Positions 1 through 6,930 of a DNA stretch of 21,074 nucleotides are shown here, in pieces. The notes beneath the pieces are model-generated. The model searched no databases. It was given only the letters and a program-made list of their open reading frames with translations, and was not told the DNA's origin. Location of the stretch: contig CAZODZ010000023.1 in NCBI GenBank assembly GCA_964578745.1, positions 1 through 21,074 of the forward strand, written 5' to 3'. How positions within the stretch are numbered: the stretch's first letter is position 1; each line of letters opens with the position of its first letter. The position numbers and the translations under genes are program-made. The DNA comes from SKVJ01 sp964578745. GTDB lineage: Bacteria > Chloroflexota > Dehalococcoidia > GIF9 > AB-539-J10.

Positions 1-1
1 G

Positions 2-685
2 CCTGCAGTTCCCCGGCATGTTGCCTTCGTTATGGATGGTAATGGCAGGTGGGCGACGCGCCAGGGACTCCCCAGACTGGCGGGACACCGGGCAGGTATT
101 GCCAACGTTGCACCTGTGGCCGATGGCTTGGTTCGGCGGGGTGTCGAGTACATGACGATCTACATGTTCTCTACGGAGAACTGGAAGCGACCTGCAGACG
201 AGGTCTCCGGCATCTTCGGACTGTTGTTGGAATGGCTCTCGGAGACAGCACCACAGATGAAAAGGCGGGGCATCGGCTTCAGGCACTATGGCCGACGTGA
301 ACCACTGCCGCCTGCCCTCCTGAGCGCCCTGGACGCCATCTGTGATGATAGCAGCCAGCACAGGCTTATCCTGGGTGTGGCTGTCAACTATGGTGGACGG
401 GCGGAGATACTCGATGCAGTCAGGTCGGTCATTGGGGATGGAGTGCCATCGTCCGAAATCGATGAGGCGGCAATTGAAGAGCGACTGTATACTACCGGTG
501 TCCCTGCTCCCGATCTGATTGTCCGACCGGGGGGAGAGTGTCGACTCAGCAATTTCATGCTCTGGCAGGCCGCATATGCCGAGCTATACTTCAGTCGCGT
601 ACTATGGCCCGATTTCGGCGAAGAGGAACTGGCGAAAGTATTCGAAGAGTACTCCCGCAGGCACAGGCGTTTCGGGGGGCTGTAG
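2..685 (+). CDS. uppS: Undecaprenyl diphosphate synthase (cis-prenyltransferase), 5'-truncated
   Basis: Makes the C55 undecaprenyl diphosphate lipid carrier of cell-wall synthesis by cis-condensation of isopentenyl diphosphate on farnesyl diphosphate, at the inner face of the membrane. The reading frame is open from base 2, and the residues before the first ATG (PRHVAFV at 14-31) belong to the conserved N-terminus, so the true start is outside the window and only some 10-20 residues are missing. Counting from the ATG at 32, the catalytic MDGNGRW block (Asp2, Asn4, Arg6), His19 in AGHRAG and the FSTENWKRP loop are all present. Near the C-terminus is RPGGECRLSNFMLWQ, matching the diphosphate-binding Arg/Glu/Arg/Ser block; the usual RTGGE reads RPGGE here. 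The C-terminal YAELYF...LWPDF is typical. A gap of 72 nt separates it from the next likely start, so co-transcription is possible. Identification is firm. Confidence 0.96.
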   Translation, partial: PAVPRHVAFVMDGNGRWATRQGLPRLAGHRAGIANVAPVADGLVRRGVEYMTIYMFSTENWKRPADEVSGIFGLLLEWLSETAPQMKRRGIGFRHYGRREPLPPALLSALDAICDDSSQHRLILGVAVNYGGRAEILDAVRSVIGDGVPSSEIDEAAIEERLYTTGVPAPDLIVRPGGECRLSNFMLWQAAYAELYFSRVLWPDFGEEELAKVFEEYSRRHRRFGGL

Positions 686-757
686 TGGAGGACCTCTTCC
701 GGCGTCGACTCGGGCAATCTGAGAGACTATGAGGTGCATTACAGAATGGGAGACATA

Positions 758-1093
758 ATGGAAGAAGCCGGGGCAGTCATTCAGTGCCGACAATGCCCGT
801 GGTACAAGAACTGTGTAATGCCGATACAGATCGGCACCAACGAAATCAACCAGTTTCGCGCGATGATGCAGGGTGGCATACTCGGGGGAGAGCAGAGTCC
901 TGAGATGGAGAAGGTGCTGGAGAGCGTTGCATCGATGGGGCAGAACATGATGATCCAGAGCTGCCCGGTGTTCTCGGAGCGACTCAAGCGCGATCCGCGT
1001 CTGGCTGAGCGGATCAAGCTCCTGATGCAACGGTGGGGTGAGGATGACAACGGAGAACCGCCCGGCGGACCTGCTGTGGAGGAGCAGTCGTGA
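758..1093 (+). CDS. Small conserved protein with four cysteines, function unknown
   Basis: I do not recognise a named family. I prefer the ATG at 758 because GGGAG at 748-752 gives a well-spaced ribosome binding site; GTG 734 and ATG 746 are in-frame alternatives. The 111-residue product has a C-x2-C-x5-C cluster (Cys10, Cys13, Cys19 in the segment CRQCPWYKNC) and a fourth cysteine, Cys69, in a CPVF motif. The middle and C-terminal part looks helical and ends in an acidic, Pro/Gly-rich tail. Four cysteines in this pattern would suit a zinc site or an iron-sulfur cluster, but that is inference. No signal peptide or membrane segment is visible, so a cytosolic location is likely. Its stop overlaps the next gene's start in a GTGA tetranucleotide (1090-1093), implying translational coupling to the next gene and through it to amrB. 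Confidence 0.75.
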   Translation: MEEAGAVIQCRQCPWYKNCVMPIQIGTNEINQFRAMMQGGILGGEQSPEMEKVLESVASMGQNMMIQSCPVFSERLKRDPRLAERIKLLMQRWGEDDNGEPPGGPAVEEQS

Positions 1094-1791
1094 GCGAGGC
1101 ACTTGGGCGGGTACAAAAGCCCGCGGTCGACAGTTTCCGTGGCCGGCGGAAGCTTTTTCTGGTCTTCCTGGTGTACCCGTATGAAGGGGCACCTGCTGGC
1201 TATGTCGAGCGTTGCGAGCGTTACTGGAGGCAGGTTGCCGAGCAGGTACTGTCGCTCGAATCGAAGGTAGGCCCGGTGAGACATGTGTATCACGAGTCGG
1301 TCTATGCGGCAGGTGACGAGGGTCTCGAGCTGTTGAAGCAGCTGAACCGTTTCAGCTATGAGATCAGCCGTGCGCGGCATGAGTCGGGGGCTGTGTTCGA
1401 GGCGTTCGAGGAACGGGAGTTGGCCCTGGAGTTGAGCGACCTCGGCCGGTTCATGATGCTCGGTTTTGCAAGCTCAAGGGTCTCGCAACTCGTGCAAGAT
1501 CTCCACATGCAGGCCGAGAAGAAGCGAAATGAGCATGTAATCAAGGTCATTGACTCAACGCTTCAGCGCGATGAGGTCGGATTGCTCTTCGTCAGCGAGA
1601 GACACAGCCTCCAGTTCCCGGGAGATATCGAGGTCTTCAGTGTTGTCCCGCCGGCGTTGGATGAGTTGCATCGCTGGATGCGTGACGAGGCGGATCGCCG
1701 CCGTCAGGAGGCGGCCGGGGCAACAGGGAAGGAACCAGCGCAGGAAACGCAGCCCGATGCAGCCGGCGAAGGCGACAAGGAGGTGGCGTGA
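1090..1791 (+). CDS. Conserved hypothetical protein, 233 residues, function unknown
   Basis: The GTG start at 1090 is preceded by GGAGGAG (1078-1084) at 5 nt spacing, so the start is well supported. No family with a known function is evident. The protein looks soluble and mostly helical: a helix around residues 38-60 (YVERCERYWRQVAEQV), further helices through the middle, and a compact block near residues 155-190 with GLLFVSERHSLQFPGDIEVF followed by PPALDELHRWM, which looks like alternating strands and helices. The last 30 or so residues are low-complexity and rich in Glu, Gln and Ala, probably disordered. I have an impression of related proteins in other Chloroflexota, unverified. It overlaps the preceding gene by 4 nt and the ATG of amrB by 1 nt, so all three are very probably one translational unit. 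No catalytic motif can be named. Confidence 0.8.
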   Translation: MSEALGRVQKPAVDSFRGRRKLFLVFLVYPYEGAPAGYVERCERYWRQVAEQVLSLESKVGPVRHVYHESVYAAGDEGLELLKQLNRFSYEISRARHESGAVFEAFEERELALELSDLGRFMMLGFASSRVSQLVQDLHMQAEKKRNEHVIKVIDSTLQRDEVGLLFVSERHSLQFPGDIEVFSVVPPALDELHRWMRDEADRRRQEAAGATGKEPAQETQPDAAGEGDKEVA

Positions 1792-2627
1792 TGGCAGTGA
1801 GAAGGCCGGCAGTCGCCGGCACGTTCTATGCTGCTGCCCGCGACGGCATTATTGAACAACTTGAATGGAGCTATCGACACAGGCTCGGGCCGGGCAGCGT
1901 GCCTGATGTCGACAGGGCCGGACCTCGGGAGATTGTTGCACTGGTCGCACCACATGCGGGTTACATGGCTTCCGGCCCCGTGGCGGCTCATGCGTACTAC
2001 GCGCTTGCCAGAGATGGTCTGGTTGATACCGCCGTCATCGTCGGACCCAACCACACGGGGTATGGGACCGAGGTCTCGGTGTGGACTTCAGGTGTGTGGA
2101 ATACACCACTCGGAGACGCGAAAATCGATGAGCAGCGTGCGCATGCGCTTGTCGGTGGCGTGATACGCGGTGGCGAATCAGCTCACATATACGAGCACAG
2201 TGTGGAAGTACAGGTCCCTTGGTTGCAGCACCTGTATGGCGATGCGATCCGCATCGTGCCTGTTGCCATGCTTGCGCAGGACATCTCAACCGCTCTTGAG
2301 GTTGGCGAAGCCCTGGCCCGGCTTGATGGAAACGTCGTCCTGGTTGCGAGCACCGATTTTACTCACTACGAGCCGCAGCAGTCGGCTGAACGAAAGGATG
2401 GCGATGTTATTGAGGCCATCATCGGTCTCGACATCGAGGACATGTACCACAGACTGAGTGTGCATTCGTCGACGATGTGTGGTTACGGTCCCGTTGCGGC
2501 GGTCACACATGCGGCCATATTGCGTGGTGCTACAAAGGCTGAGTTACTGAAGTATGCGACGAGTGGCGACACGACAGGCGACTATTCACGGGTGGTAGGT
2601 TATGCCTCCGTCGCCATTCGGCGGTAG
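1791..2627 (+). CDS. amrB: AmmeMemoRadiSam system protein B (MEMO1/LigB-fold family)
   Basis: Member of the MEMO1 family, which has the fold of class III extradiol dioxygenases and is found in bacteria and archaea together with AMMECR1 and a radical SAM protein; the biochemical role is unsettled. AAGGAGG at 1777-1783 lies 7 nt before the ATG at 1791, favouring it over GTG 1788. The 278-residue product starts with the typical RRPAVAGTFY. The residues matching the human MEMO1 metal site are visible: His55 in APHAGY, His88 in GPNHTGYG, a later STDFTHYE block, and the cysteine of TMCGYGP corresponding to human Cys244. The C-terminal DYSRVVGYASVAI is also typical. The family call is strong. No AMMECR1 or radical SAM gene is in the window; instead two uncharacterised genes are coupled upstream. 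The stop lies about 10 nt from the 3' end of the convergent rnpB. Confidence 0.93.
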   Translation: MAVRRPAVAGTFYAAARDGIIEQLEWSYRHRLGPGSVPDVDRAGPREIVALVAPHAGYMASGPVAAHAYYALARDGLVDTAVIVGPNHTGYGTEVSVWTSGVWNTPLGDAKIDEQRAHALVGGVIRGGESAHIYEHSVEVQVPWLQHLYGDAIRIVPVAMLAQDISTALEVGEALARLDGNVVLVASTDFTHYEPQQSAERKDGDVIEAIIGLDIEDMYHRLSVHSSTMCGYGPVAAVTHAAILRGATKAELLKYATSGDTTGDYSRVVGYASVAIRR

Positions 2628-2637
2628 CATGTACGGC

Positions 2638-3031
2638 GGGCTGGTAGTCCTGTAAGCCGGGTTCTGTACCCTCATGTGAGGGTGGTGGCCATCCATCTGG
2701 TCCTGACGTTACCATCAGGTTCAAGCAACCAACCCGGGGACATGGGCCAGGCATCCCTTCATGTGGGTCAGACACTCGCCTGACTGCCACAGCGCGTCCC
2801 TCTATTTGGTCTTGCTCCGGGTGGGGTTTGCCCGTCCAGCCGGTCTCCCGGCTGCCGGTGAGCTCTTACCTCACCATTTCACCCTTACCTGCAAAAGCAC
2901 AGGCGGTATGTTTCTGTGGCACTTTCCGTAGGGTTACCCCTCCTGGGTGTTACCCAGCACCCTGCCTGGAGGAGCCCGGACTTTCCTCTCCGCATATTCT
3001 ACGCGGAGCGGCCACCCGGACTACCAGTCCT
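2638..3031 (-). ncRNA. rnpB: RNase P RNA (bacterial class A-like)
   Basis: Catalytic RNA of ribonuclease P, which removes the 5' leader of tRNA precursors. Read on the minus strand, all universally conserved blocks are present: GAGGAAAGTCC of the 5' half of P4 (2978-2988), the central block containing CAAACCCCACCCGGAGC and AAGACCAAATA (2803-2831), and ACAGAACCCGGCTTACAG near the 3' end (2650-2667). The ends are set by P1: 3018-3030 pairs with 2638-2650 over 13 positions with a single A-C mismatch. A sigma-70 promoter just upstream predicts +1 at about 3031, agreeing with the base of P1. Length is about 394 nt. It follows the zinc-ribbon protein gene on the same strand after 46 nt. I saw no U-tract terminator beyond P1; the 3' flank runs directly into the end of amrB on the other strand. 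Confidence 0.96.
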
Positions 3032-3037
3032 TGATAG

Positions 3038-3066
3038 AGTCTAGGCTGAAGCATCGATGCAGTCAA
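3038..3066 (-). promoter_or_regulatory. Sigma-70 promoter of rnpB
   Basis: On the minus strand TTGACT (3061-3066) and TAGACT (3038-3043) are separated by exactly 17 nt. The predicted transcription start, about 7 nt past the -10 box, is near 3031, right at the base of the RNase P P1 helix. This agreement between promoter geometry and RNA structure makes the call fairly secure. Confidence 0.8.
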
Positions 3067-3076
3067 ATGCACCGGT

Positions 3077-3772
3077 CTATTCAACGTAGATAAGGCGACC
3101 GCAGCTCGGGCACTGGACAACTTCGCCCGACCGGGCGCGCTGCCACTGAGCCGTAGGTACAGTGAGGTTGCATCCTTTGCAGCGGCCTCCCTCAACCTTG
3201 ACCACGGCGATTGCCTTCGTCTTCACGAGGTTATCATAGAGGCCGAGAGTCTCTGTACCTATCTGTTCGCGTGTCCGCGTTCGCGCCTGTTGCAGGCGAT
3301 CTATCTCTGCCTGCGCGGTATCTCTGGCGCTCGCAAGAGTTGCAGCTGTGACCTCCCACTGTGTACGCAGGCGCTCAACCTCTTCACGTGCTTCTTGCAG
3401 CTGATCCTCAAGCGTCTCCGTCCTGTCCATTGCTTCGAGCAGCAGCTCCTCCTGCTTCTCCCTGCGCCGCTTCAGGCTGTGCAGGTCCTGTTCCAGACTC
3501 ATCAGCTCCTTTGGATTGCGCACGGCACCCCCGTAGAGCCTGTCGTTGACTTCCTTGATCTTGGCTGAGAGGTCGTCGACTTCATACTCGAGCTGCCGCT
3601 GTGTCTTTGCCGCCATTTCCAGAGCTTCGCTTCTCTTGGATAGTTCTTTCTCGGCGGATTCCAGTTCCTCGTTATGCTCGATCCTCCGGGTGATGTCCTT
3701 GAGCCGTCGCTGCGTGTCGCGAAGCTGTGTATCGATTACCTGCAGAGAATAGAGTCGCGATGTGAGGCTCAT
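3077..3772 (-). CDS. Coiled-coil protein with C-terminal C4 zinc ribbon (CT398/HP0958-like)
   Basis: A 231-residue protein with a long helical hairpin or coiled coil (about residues 5-180, dense in Glu, Arg, Leu and Gln heptads) followed by a zinc ribbon with Cys198-x2-Cys201 (CKGC) and Cys221-x2-Cys224 (CPSC). The motif GGAVRNPKELMSLEQDL in the middle and GGRCKGCNLTVP before the ribbon are characteristic of this broadly conserved family, for which adaptor or nucleic-acid-binding roles have been suggested; its function in this lineage is unknown. The frame is open back to a GTG at 3856, but I choose ATG 3772: the family normally starts close to MSLTSRLYSLQVIDTQL, and an excellent promoter lies only 10 nt upstream, which would cut off any longer start. 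There is no Shine-Dalgarno sequence, consistent with a near-leaderless mRNA. It lies downstream of the metallo-hydrolase gene and upstream of rnpB on the same strand. Confidence 0.85.
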   Translation of the reverse strand: MSLTSRLYSLQVIDTQLRDTQRRLKDITRRIEHNEELESAEKELSKRSEALEMAAKTQRQLEYEVDDLSAKIKEVNDRLYGGAVRNPKELMSLEQDLHSLKRRREKQEELLLEAMDRTETLEDQLQEAREEVERLRTQWEVTAATLASARDTAQAEIDRLQQARTRTREQIGTETLGLYDNLVKTKAIAVVKVEGGRCKGCNLTVPTAQWQRARSGEVVQCPSCGRLIYVE

Positions 3773-3782
3773 GTGGCATAGC

Positions 3783-3811
3783 ATTGTAGGAAGGGCGGGT
3801 TGGTGTGTCAA
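3783..3811 (-). promoter_or_regulatory. Near-consensus sigma-70 promoter of the zinc-ribbon gene
   Basis: On the minus strand TTGACA (3806-3811) and TACAAT (3783-3788) are spaced by exactly 17 nt, so eleven of twelve consensus bases match. The predicted +1 is about 3776 and the chosen ATG is at 3772, leaving a leader of roughly 4 nt. The promoter sits in the 62-nt gap after the metallo-hydrolase gene, so the zinc-ribbon gene can be expressed independently of it. Confidence 0.75.
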
Positions 3812-3834
3812 AGGTACGTCTGGCTTGTTCGGCG

Positions 3835-4488
3835 TCAGCCCGCACGTGACTCGCACGAAAGCAGGACCACCTCGGGATTCAATGGGAGATTGGTGCTGGT
3901 GACGTTGAGTCTCTGCCGTATGTCGGCCTGTGCTATCCCCATTGCGGCGAGGAATGTCTCCACAGGTTCGAGCTCTGGCCGTGCCTCTGAGCGGAAGTGC
4001 ATCGGCAGAATGAAGCGGGGTTGTAGTGCCTTCGCGACGGTGCGGGCCTCACTTACGCTCAGTGTAGAGACGCCTCCTACTGGCAAACATAATACATCCG
4101 CATGCCCCAGTTCGCGCACTGACTGGGCGGAAAGCGGATGGCCGAGGTCTCCGAGATGGCATATGCGCAAACCTTCCATCTCTATGGAGTACGCCGTGTT
4201 CCGGCCTCGCTCCGCTCCATTCTCACTATCGTGGAAGGTGGATATCGCCGTGATGAACGCACCACCTATCTCATATTCGCCCGGCCCCTTGAAGACACGG
4301 GGATTGCAGTCGAGGCCGGACATAGAGTCAAGGTTGGAGTGCCCCGGATGTTCGTGTGTAATCAGCACTGCCTGTGGTTTTCCCCACTTCTGAATGCACC
4401 CCAGCGGAGGGGCACAAGGATCAATGACCAGAGTGGTCTCTTTGCCGCGCAGTGTGAAACAGGAATGTCCGGACCAGGTAATCTCCAT
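3835..4488 (-). CDS. MBL-fold metallo-hydrolase, UlaG-like
   Basis: A 217-residue single-domain metallo-beta-lactamase-fold protein of the UlaG-like branch. The N-terminus MEITWSGHSCFTLRG is typical of this branch, which fixes ATG 4488 over the ORF's longer extension (in frame to 4533). Visible motifs are His8, IDPC (residues 22-25), THEHPGH (His45, His47, His50), FKGPGEYEIGG, the HLGDLGHP block and FILPMHF near the C-terminus. The canonical HxHxDH metal motif reads HxHxGH here: the aspartate that normally binds the second metal is Gly49, so the metal site may be altered. No signal peptide, so cytosolic. The substrate cannot be named; relatives include UlaG (L-ascorbate-6-phosphate lactonase) and many uncharacterised hydrolases. 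It diverges from birA with about 98 nt between starts, but nothing in the sequence links it to biotin. Confidence 0.88.
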   Translation of the reverse strand: MEITWSGHSCFTLRGKETTLVIDPCAPPLGCIQKWGKPQAVLITHEHPGHSNLDSMSGLDCNPRVFKGPGEYEIGGAFITAISTFHDSENGAERGRNTAYSIEMEGLRICHLGDLGHPLSAQSVRELGHADVLCLPVGGVSTLSVSEARTVAKALQPRFILPMHFRSEARPELEPVETFLAAMGIAQADIRQRLNVTSTNLPLNPEVVLLSCESRAG

Positions 4489-4502
4489 AGTGAAGCAGCG
4501 AA

Positions 4503-4532
4503 AGGATAACCGTTCGCGGAGGGTGCTGTCCA
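4503..4532 (-). promoter_or_regulatory. Possible sigma-70 promoter of the metallo-hydrolase gene
   Basis: On the minus strand TGGACA (4527-4532) is followed after 17-18 nt by TTATCC/TATCCT (4503-4509). The predicted start leaves a leader of about 8 nt before ATG 4488, and no Shine-Dalgarno sequence is seen. The hexamers are only moderate matches, so this is tentative. Confidence 0.4.
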
Positions 4533-4574
4533 CCCATGGAGGAGCTTTTTACCTTGACTCCAGCGTGCGATACT

Positions 4575-4606
4575 GTGTTAACCTATATGAAAACTTTGGT
4601 TAACAA
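4575..4606 (+). promoter_or_regulatory. BirA operator (biotin-responsive palindrome) over the birA start
   Basis: TGTTAACC (4576-4583) and GGTTAACA (4598-4605) are perfect 8-bp inverted arms separated by 14 nt; written as 9-mers they are gTGTTAACC and GGTTAACAA. Arms of this sequence with a 14-15 nt spacer are the established BirA operator, as in the Bacillus subtilis biotin genes (established knowledge). A possible promoter, TTGACT (4554-4559) with a -10 at TGTTAA (4576-4581, 16 nt spacer), would be covered directly by the left arm, so biotinyl-AMP-bound BirA would block it. The preferred birA ATG (4587) lies in the spacer. This implies autoregulation of birA and of the coupled transporter gene. 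Confidence 0.85.
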
Positions 4607-5528
4607 CACATATCAAGTACTGCGGTGCCTGCGCGGCGCAGGCGTGGTCTCGGGGCAGGATCTCAGCCGGAGGCTCGGGATTTCGCGGGTTGGTGTATGG
4701 AAGCATGTCCAGGAACTGCGCCGACAGGGTTATTGCATTGAATCGTCGCCGTCAGGTTATCGCCTGTTGTCGGCTCCTGACCTGCTGCTCCCGGGGGAGT
4801 TTCCAGGATGGGAAGACCGTATCTACCACTTCCATGAAGTAGACTCGACAATGCGGATTGCCCGCGAACTGGCGAGGGGGGATGCGGAAGAAGGGACACT
4901 TGTCCTTGCTGAGAGACAGTCCCAGGGGCGTGGCAGGCTCGATCGTGTCTGGCTTTCTCCTCCAGGCGGTATTTATCTGACGCTCGTCACCCGTCCGAAG
5001 ATTTCGCCTGCTCTTGCGACCCGCGTCAGCCTTGTCGCCTCCGTATCGGTGGCGACTGCTCTTCGCGAGAACCCCGGGGTGCTGGCATGTGTCAAGTGGC
5101 CCAACGATGTGCTCGTTGGAGGAAGAAAGGTCTGCGGTATTCTGGCGGAGATGGAGGCGGAACCGGATGCGGTCCGCTACATCAACATTGGCATTGGCGT
5201 GAACGTGAATACGCCGGCTGATCCGCAATTGCCTGCGGCCGTCTCTCTTGTCGAACTTGTCGGCCGTCCGGTGGACCGTAGAGAGGTCACCATGAGGATT
5301 GTCACTGACCTGCTTCGTAGACTTCGGGAACTGACGTCGGCCTCTTGCCTCAACATATGGAGAGAACTCTCCGGAACCATTGGCCGCGAGGTCTGTGTAA
5401 GACAGGATAACGAGACCATCTGCGGTGTTGCCGTTGACATTCAGGAGTCAGGGGCGCTTGTTGTTCAAGCGGCTGATGGACGGCGGACGGCTGTGGTCGC
5501 GGGTGACTGCACATACGAAGGGACATGA
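4587..5528 (+). CDS. birA: Bifunctional biotin--[acetyl-CoA-carboxylase] ligase / biotin operon repressor
   Basis: Activates biotin with ATP to biotinyl-5'-AMP and transfers it to the lysine of biotin carboxyl carrier proteins; the class with an N-terminal winged helix also represses biotin genes. With ATG 4587 the protein has 313 residues. A helix-turn-helix lies at about residues 21-60 (SGQDLSRRLGISRVGVWKHV, with the wing ending SGYRLL). The ligase core shows EVDSTM (84-89), the biotin/AMP loop GRGR (114-117) followed by VWLSPPGG, KWPNDV (170-175), KVCGIL (181-186) and GIGVNVN. A C-terminal SH3-like domain follows. An upstream in-frame ATG at 4536 exists, but it would add 17 residues not typical of the family and would place the operator within the gene; neither start has a good Shine-Dalgarno sequence. 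The BirA-type palindrome at its start indicates self-regulation. It overlaps the transporter gene by ATGA. Confidence 0.95.
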   Translation: MKTLVNNTYQVLRCLRGAGVVSGQDLSRRLGISRVGVWKHVQELRRQGYCIESSPSGYRLLSAPDLLLPGEFPGWEDRIYHFHEVDSTMRIARELARGDAEEGTLVLAERQSQGRGRLDRVWLSPPGGIYLTLVTRPKISPALATRVSLVASVSVATALRENPGVLACVKWPNDVLVGGRKVCGILAEMEAEPDAVRYINIGIGVNVNTPADPQLPAAVSLVELVGRPVDRREVTMRIVTDLLRRLRELTSASCLNIWRELSGTIGREVCVRQDNETICGVAVDIQESGALVVQAADGRRTAVVAGDCTYEGT

Positions 5529-6913
5529 GCACTCCGTTCCTTGCCATTGCCCTGCTGCTCTTCCTCGCTGTTGGCATGTCTGCTGGTCGGTCGATACTCT
5601 CTCGTGAGGACTATTTCGTGGCGGGCCGACGCGGCTCGGTGTTCGCTATAGCTGGTTCACTCTTCGCCACCATCGTTGGTGGTTCAGCCACCATCGGCGT
5701 AGCTGGTCTTGTATACCAGCGCGGCCTGACCGGTGTGTGGTGGAGCTTGGTGGGCGTACTCGGTCTTGCTGTCCTGGCGTTTGTCTTTGTCGCAAGAATA
5801 CGTGCCTACCGTGTGTATACACTGCCCGGGCTTGTTGAGCGACTGTATGGAAGAAGCGTGTCCATTCTCGTGGCTGCGCTGGTAGTGGTTGCCTGGACCG
5901 GTGTTGTGAGCGGGCAGATTGTCGCCGCGGCGAGGGTCTTTGGTGCAGCAGGAATAGCTGATACATCCATGTGGATGGTGGCCTTCAGCGCGGTCCTGAT
6001 CCTGTATGCAATCGTGGGCGGACAACGGGCAATACTCAGGACCGACGCTCTCCAGACCTGCCTCATCATCGTCGGGCTGTCCATGGCGGTGGGAGCACTG
6101 CTTCTGCAAGTGGGAATCTCCCCGGGTCTAGCAGCACAGTTGCGTGCCGAAGCGTTGCGCTTTCCTGTGAGCGAGGAGTTCGGATGGTTCGCACTGGTGA
6201 AGATGGTCGTGCTGGTAGGCTCAGTCTACGTTGTTGGACCGGATATCTATACACGGGTATTCTCGGCGCGCGATACCCGCACAGCCCGGACCGCTGTCTT
6301 GTGGGCTGCAGTTGTTGCTGTGCCGGCTGCACTTCTTGTCGCCACCCTTGGATTGTCGGCCCGTGTGCTTGCGTCCGGGATATCCCCGGAGGAAGCATTG
6401 CCCTGGCTCATGTCGACTGTGTTGCCCACGGGCACCGGCGCTGTGCTTTTCGTGGCGCTTGTTGCAGCGCTCATGTCTTCGGCAGACAGCACCTTGCTGG
6501 GACAGGGGATTGTGCTTGCTCAGGATGTAATCGGACGCCTCAAGATCCTCGGTGAAAAACAGGCGGTGTACATATCGCGAATCTGCGTTGCTGCTCTTGG
6601 ATTGCTGGCCCTGGTGCTTGCACTCTCTCTCCGAGGCGTCATCGACTCGTTGATGTTCGCTTACTCCATTTTCACGTCGGGAGTGGTTGGCCCCGTACTT
6701 GTCGGTCTTCTTGCCAGAGAGGGATGGAGGCCCGGCAGTCGTGCTGCGTTTGCCGGGGTAGGCATCGGCGGAGCATGTGGTCTTCTGGGGACCATTCCCT
6801 GTGTCCTGCTGCCGGGCAAATCGGTGCTGCCGCTGTTGGGGTTCGGACTAAGCATGGCTGTGCCCCTGGCTGTTGTGGCCTTGCATAGGGCCAGCGAACG
6901 GCGTGAGGCATGA
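5525..6913 (+). CDS. Sodium:solute symporter (SSS family), candidate biotin or vitamin transporter
   Basis: A 462-residue integral membrane protein with about 13 hydrophobic helices, the normal size and layout for the SSS family of Na+-coupled transporters. Family signatures: SREDYFVAGRR after the first helix, GGSATIG in helix 2, IVGGQRAILRTDALQ, DIYTRVFSARD, and ALMSSADSTLL, whose serine pair corresponds to the Na2 sodium site of the LeuT fold. The ATG is preceded by GAAGGG and overlaps the birA stop by 4 nt (ATGA), so its translation is coupled to birA. Because the unit sits behind a BirA operator, biotin or a precursor is the most economical substrate guess; mammalian SMVT shows that the SSS fold can carry biotin and pantothenate. 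The substrate is inference only: pantothenate (PanF-like), proline or another solute remains possible. Confidence 0.9.
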   Translation: MSTPFLAIALLLFLAVGMSAGRSILSREDYFVAGRRGSVFAIAGSLFATIVGGSATIGVAGLVYQRGLTGVWWSLVGVLGLAVLAFVFVARIRAYRVYTLPGLVERLYGRSVSILVAALVVVAWTGVVSGQIVAAARVFGAAGIADTSMWMVAFSAVLILYAIVGGQRAILRTDALQTCLIIVGLSMAVGALLLQVGISPGLAAQLRAEALRFPVSEEFGWFALVKMVVLVGSVYVVGPDIYTRVFSARDTRTARTAVLWAAVVAVPAALLVATLGLSARVLASGISPEEALPWLMSTVLPTGTGAVLFVALVAALMSSADSTLLGQGIVLAQDVIGRLKILGEKQAVYISRICVAALGLLALVLALSLRGVIDSLMFAYSIFTSGVVGPVLVGLLAREGWRPGSRAAFAGVGIGGACGLLGTIPCVLLPGKSVLPLLGFGLSMAVPLAVVALHRASERREA

Positions 6914-6919
6914 TAGAAT
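6911..6919 (+). promoter_or_regulatory. Extended -10 promoter element of gmk
   Basis: TGATAGAAT matches the extended -10 form TGnTAnAAT, with the hexamer TAGAAT at 6914-6919; no convincing -35 box is seen at the right distance, as is common for extended -10 promoters. It overlaps the symporter stop codon. Predicted +1 is near 6926, about 5 nt before the gmk ATG at 6931. Confidence 0.5.
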
Positions 6920-6930
6920 AGCCCCGCGCA

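Noticed and set aside
2828..3034. Open frames on both strands within 2640-3035
   Set aside because: The region is the RNase P RNA gene, with all conserved RNA blocks and the P1 pairing.
3773..3856. Longer start (GTG 3856) for the zinc-ribbon gene, overlapping the metallo-hydrolase gene
   Set aside because: The extra residues are not typical of the family, and a near-consensus promoter lies inside this stretch just before ATG 3772.
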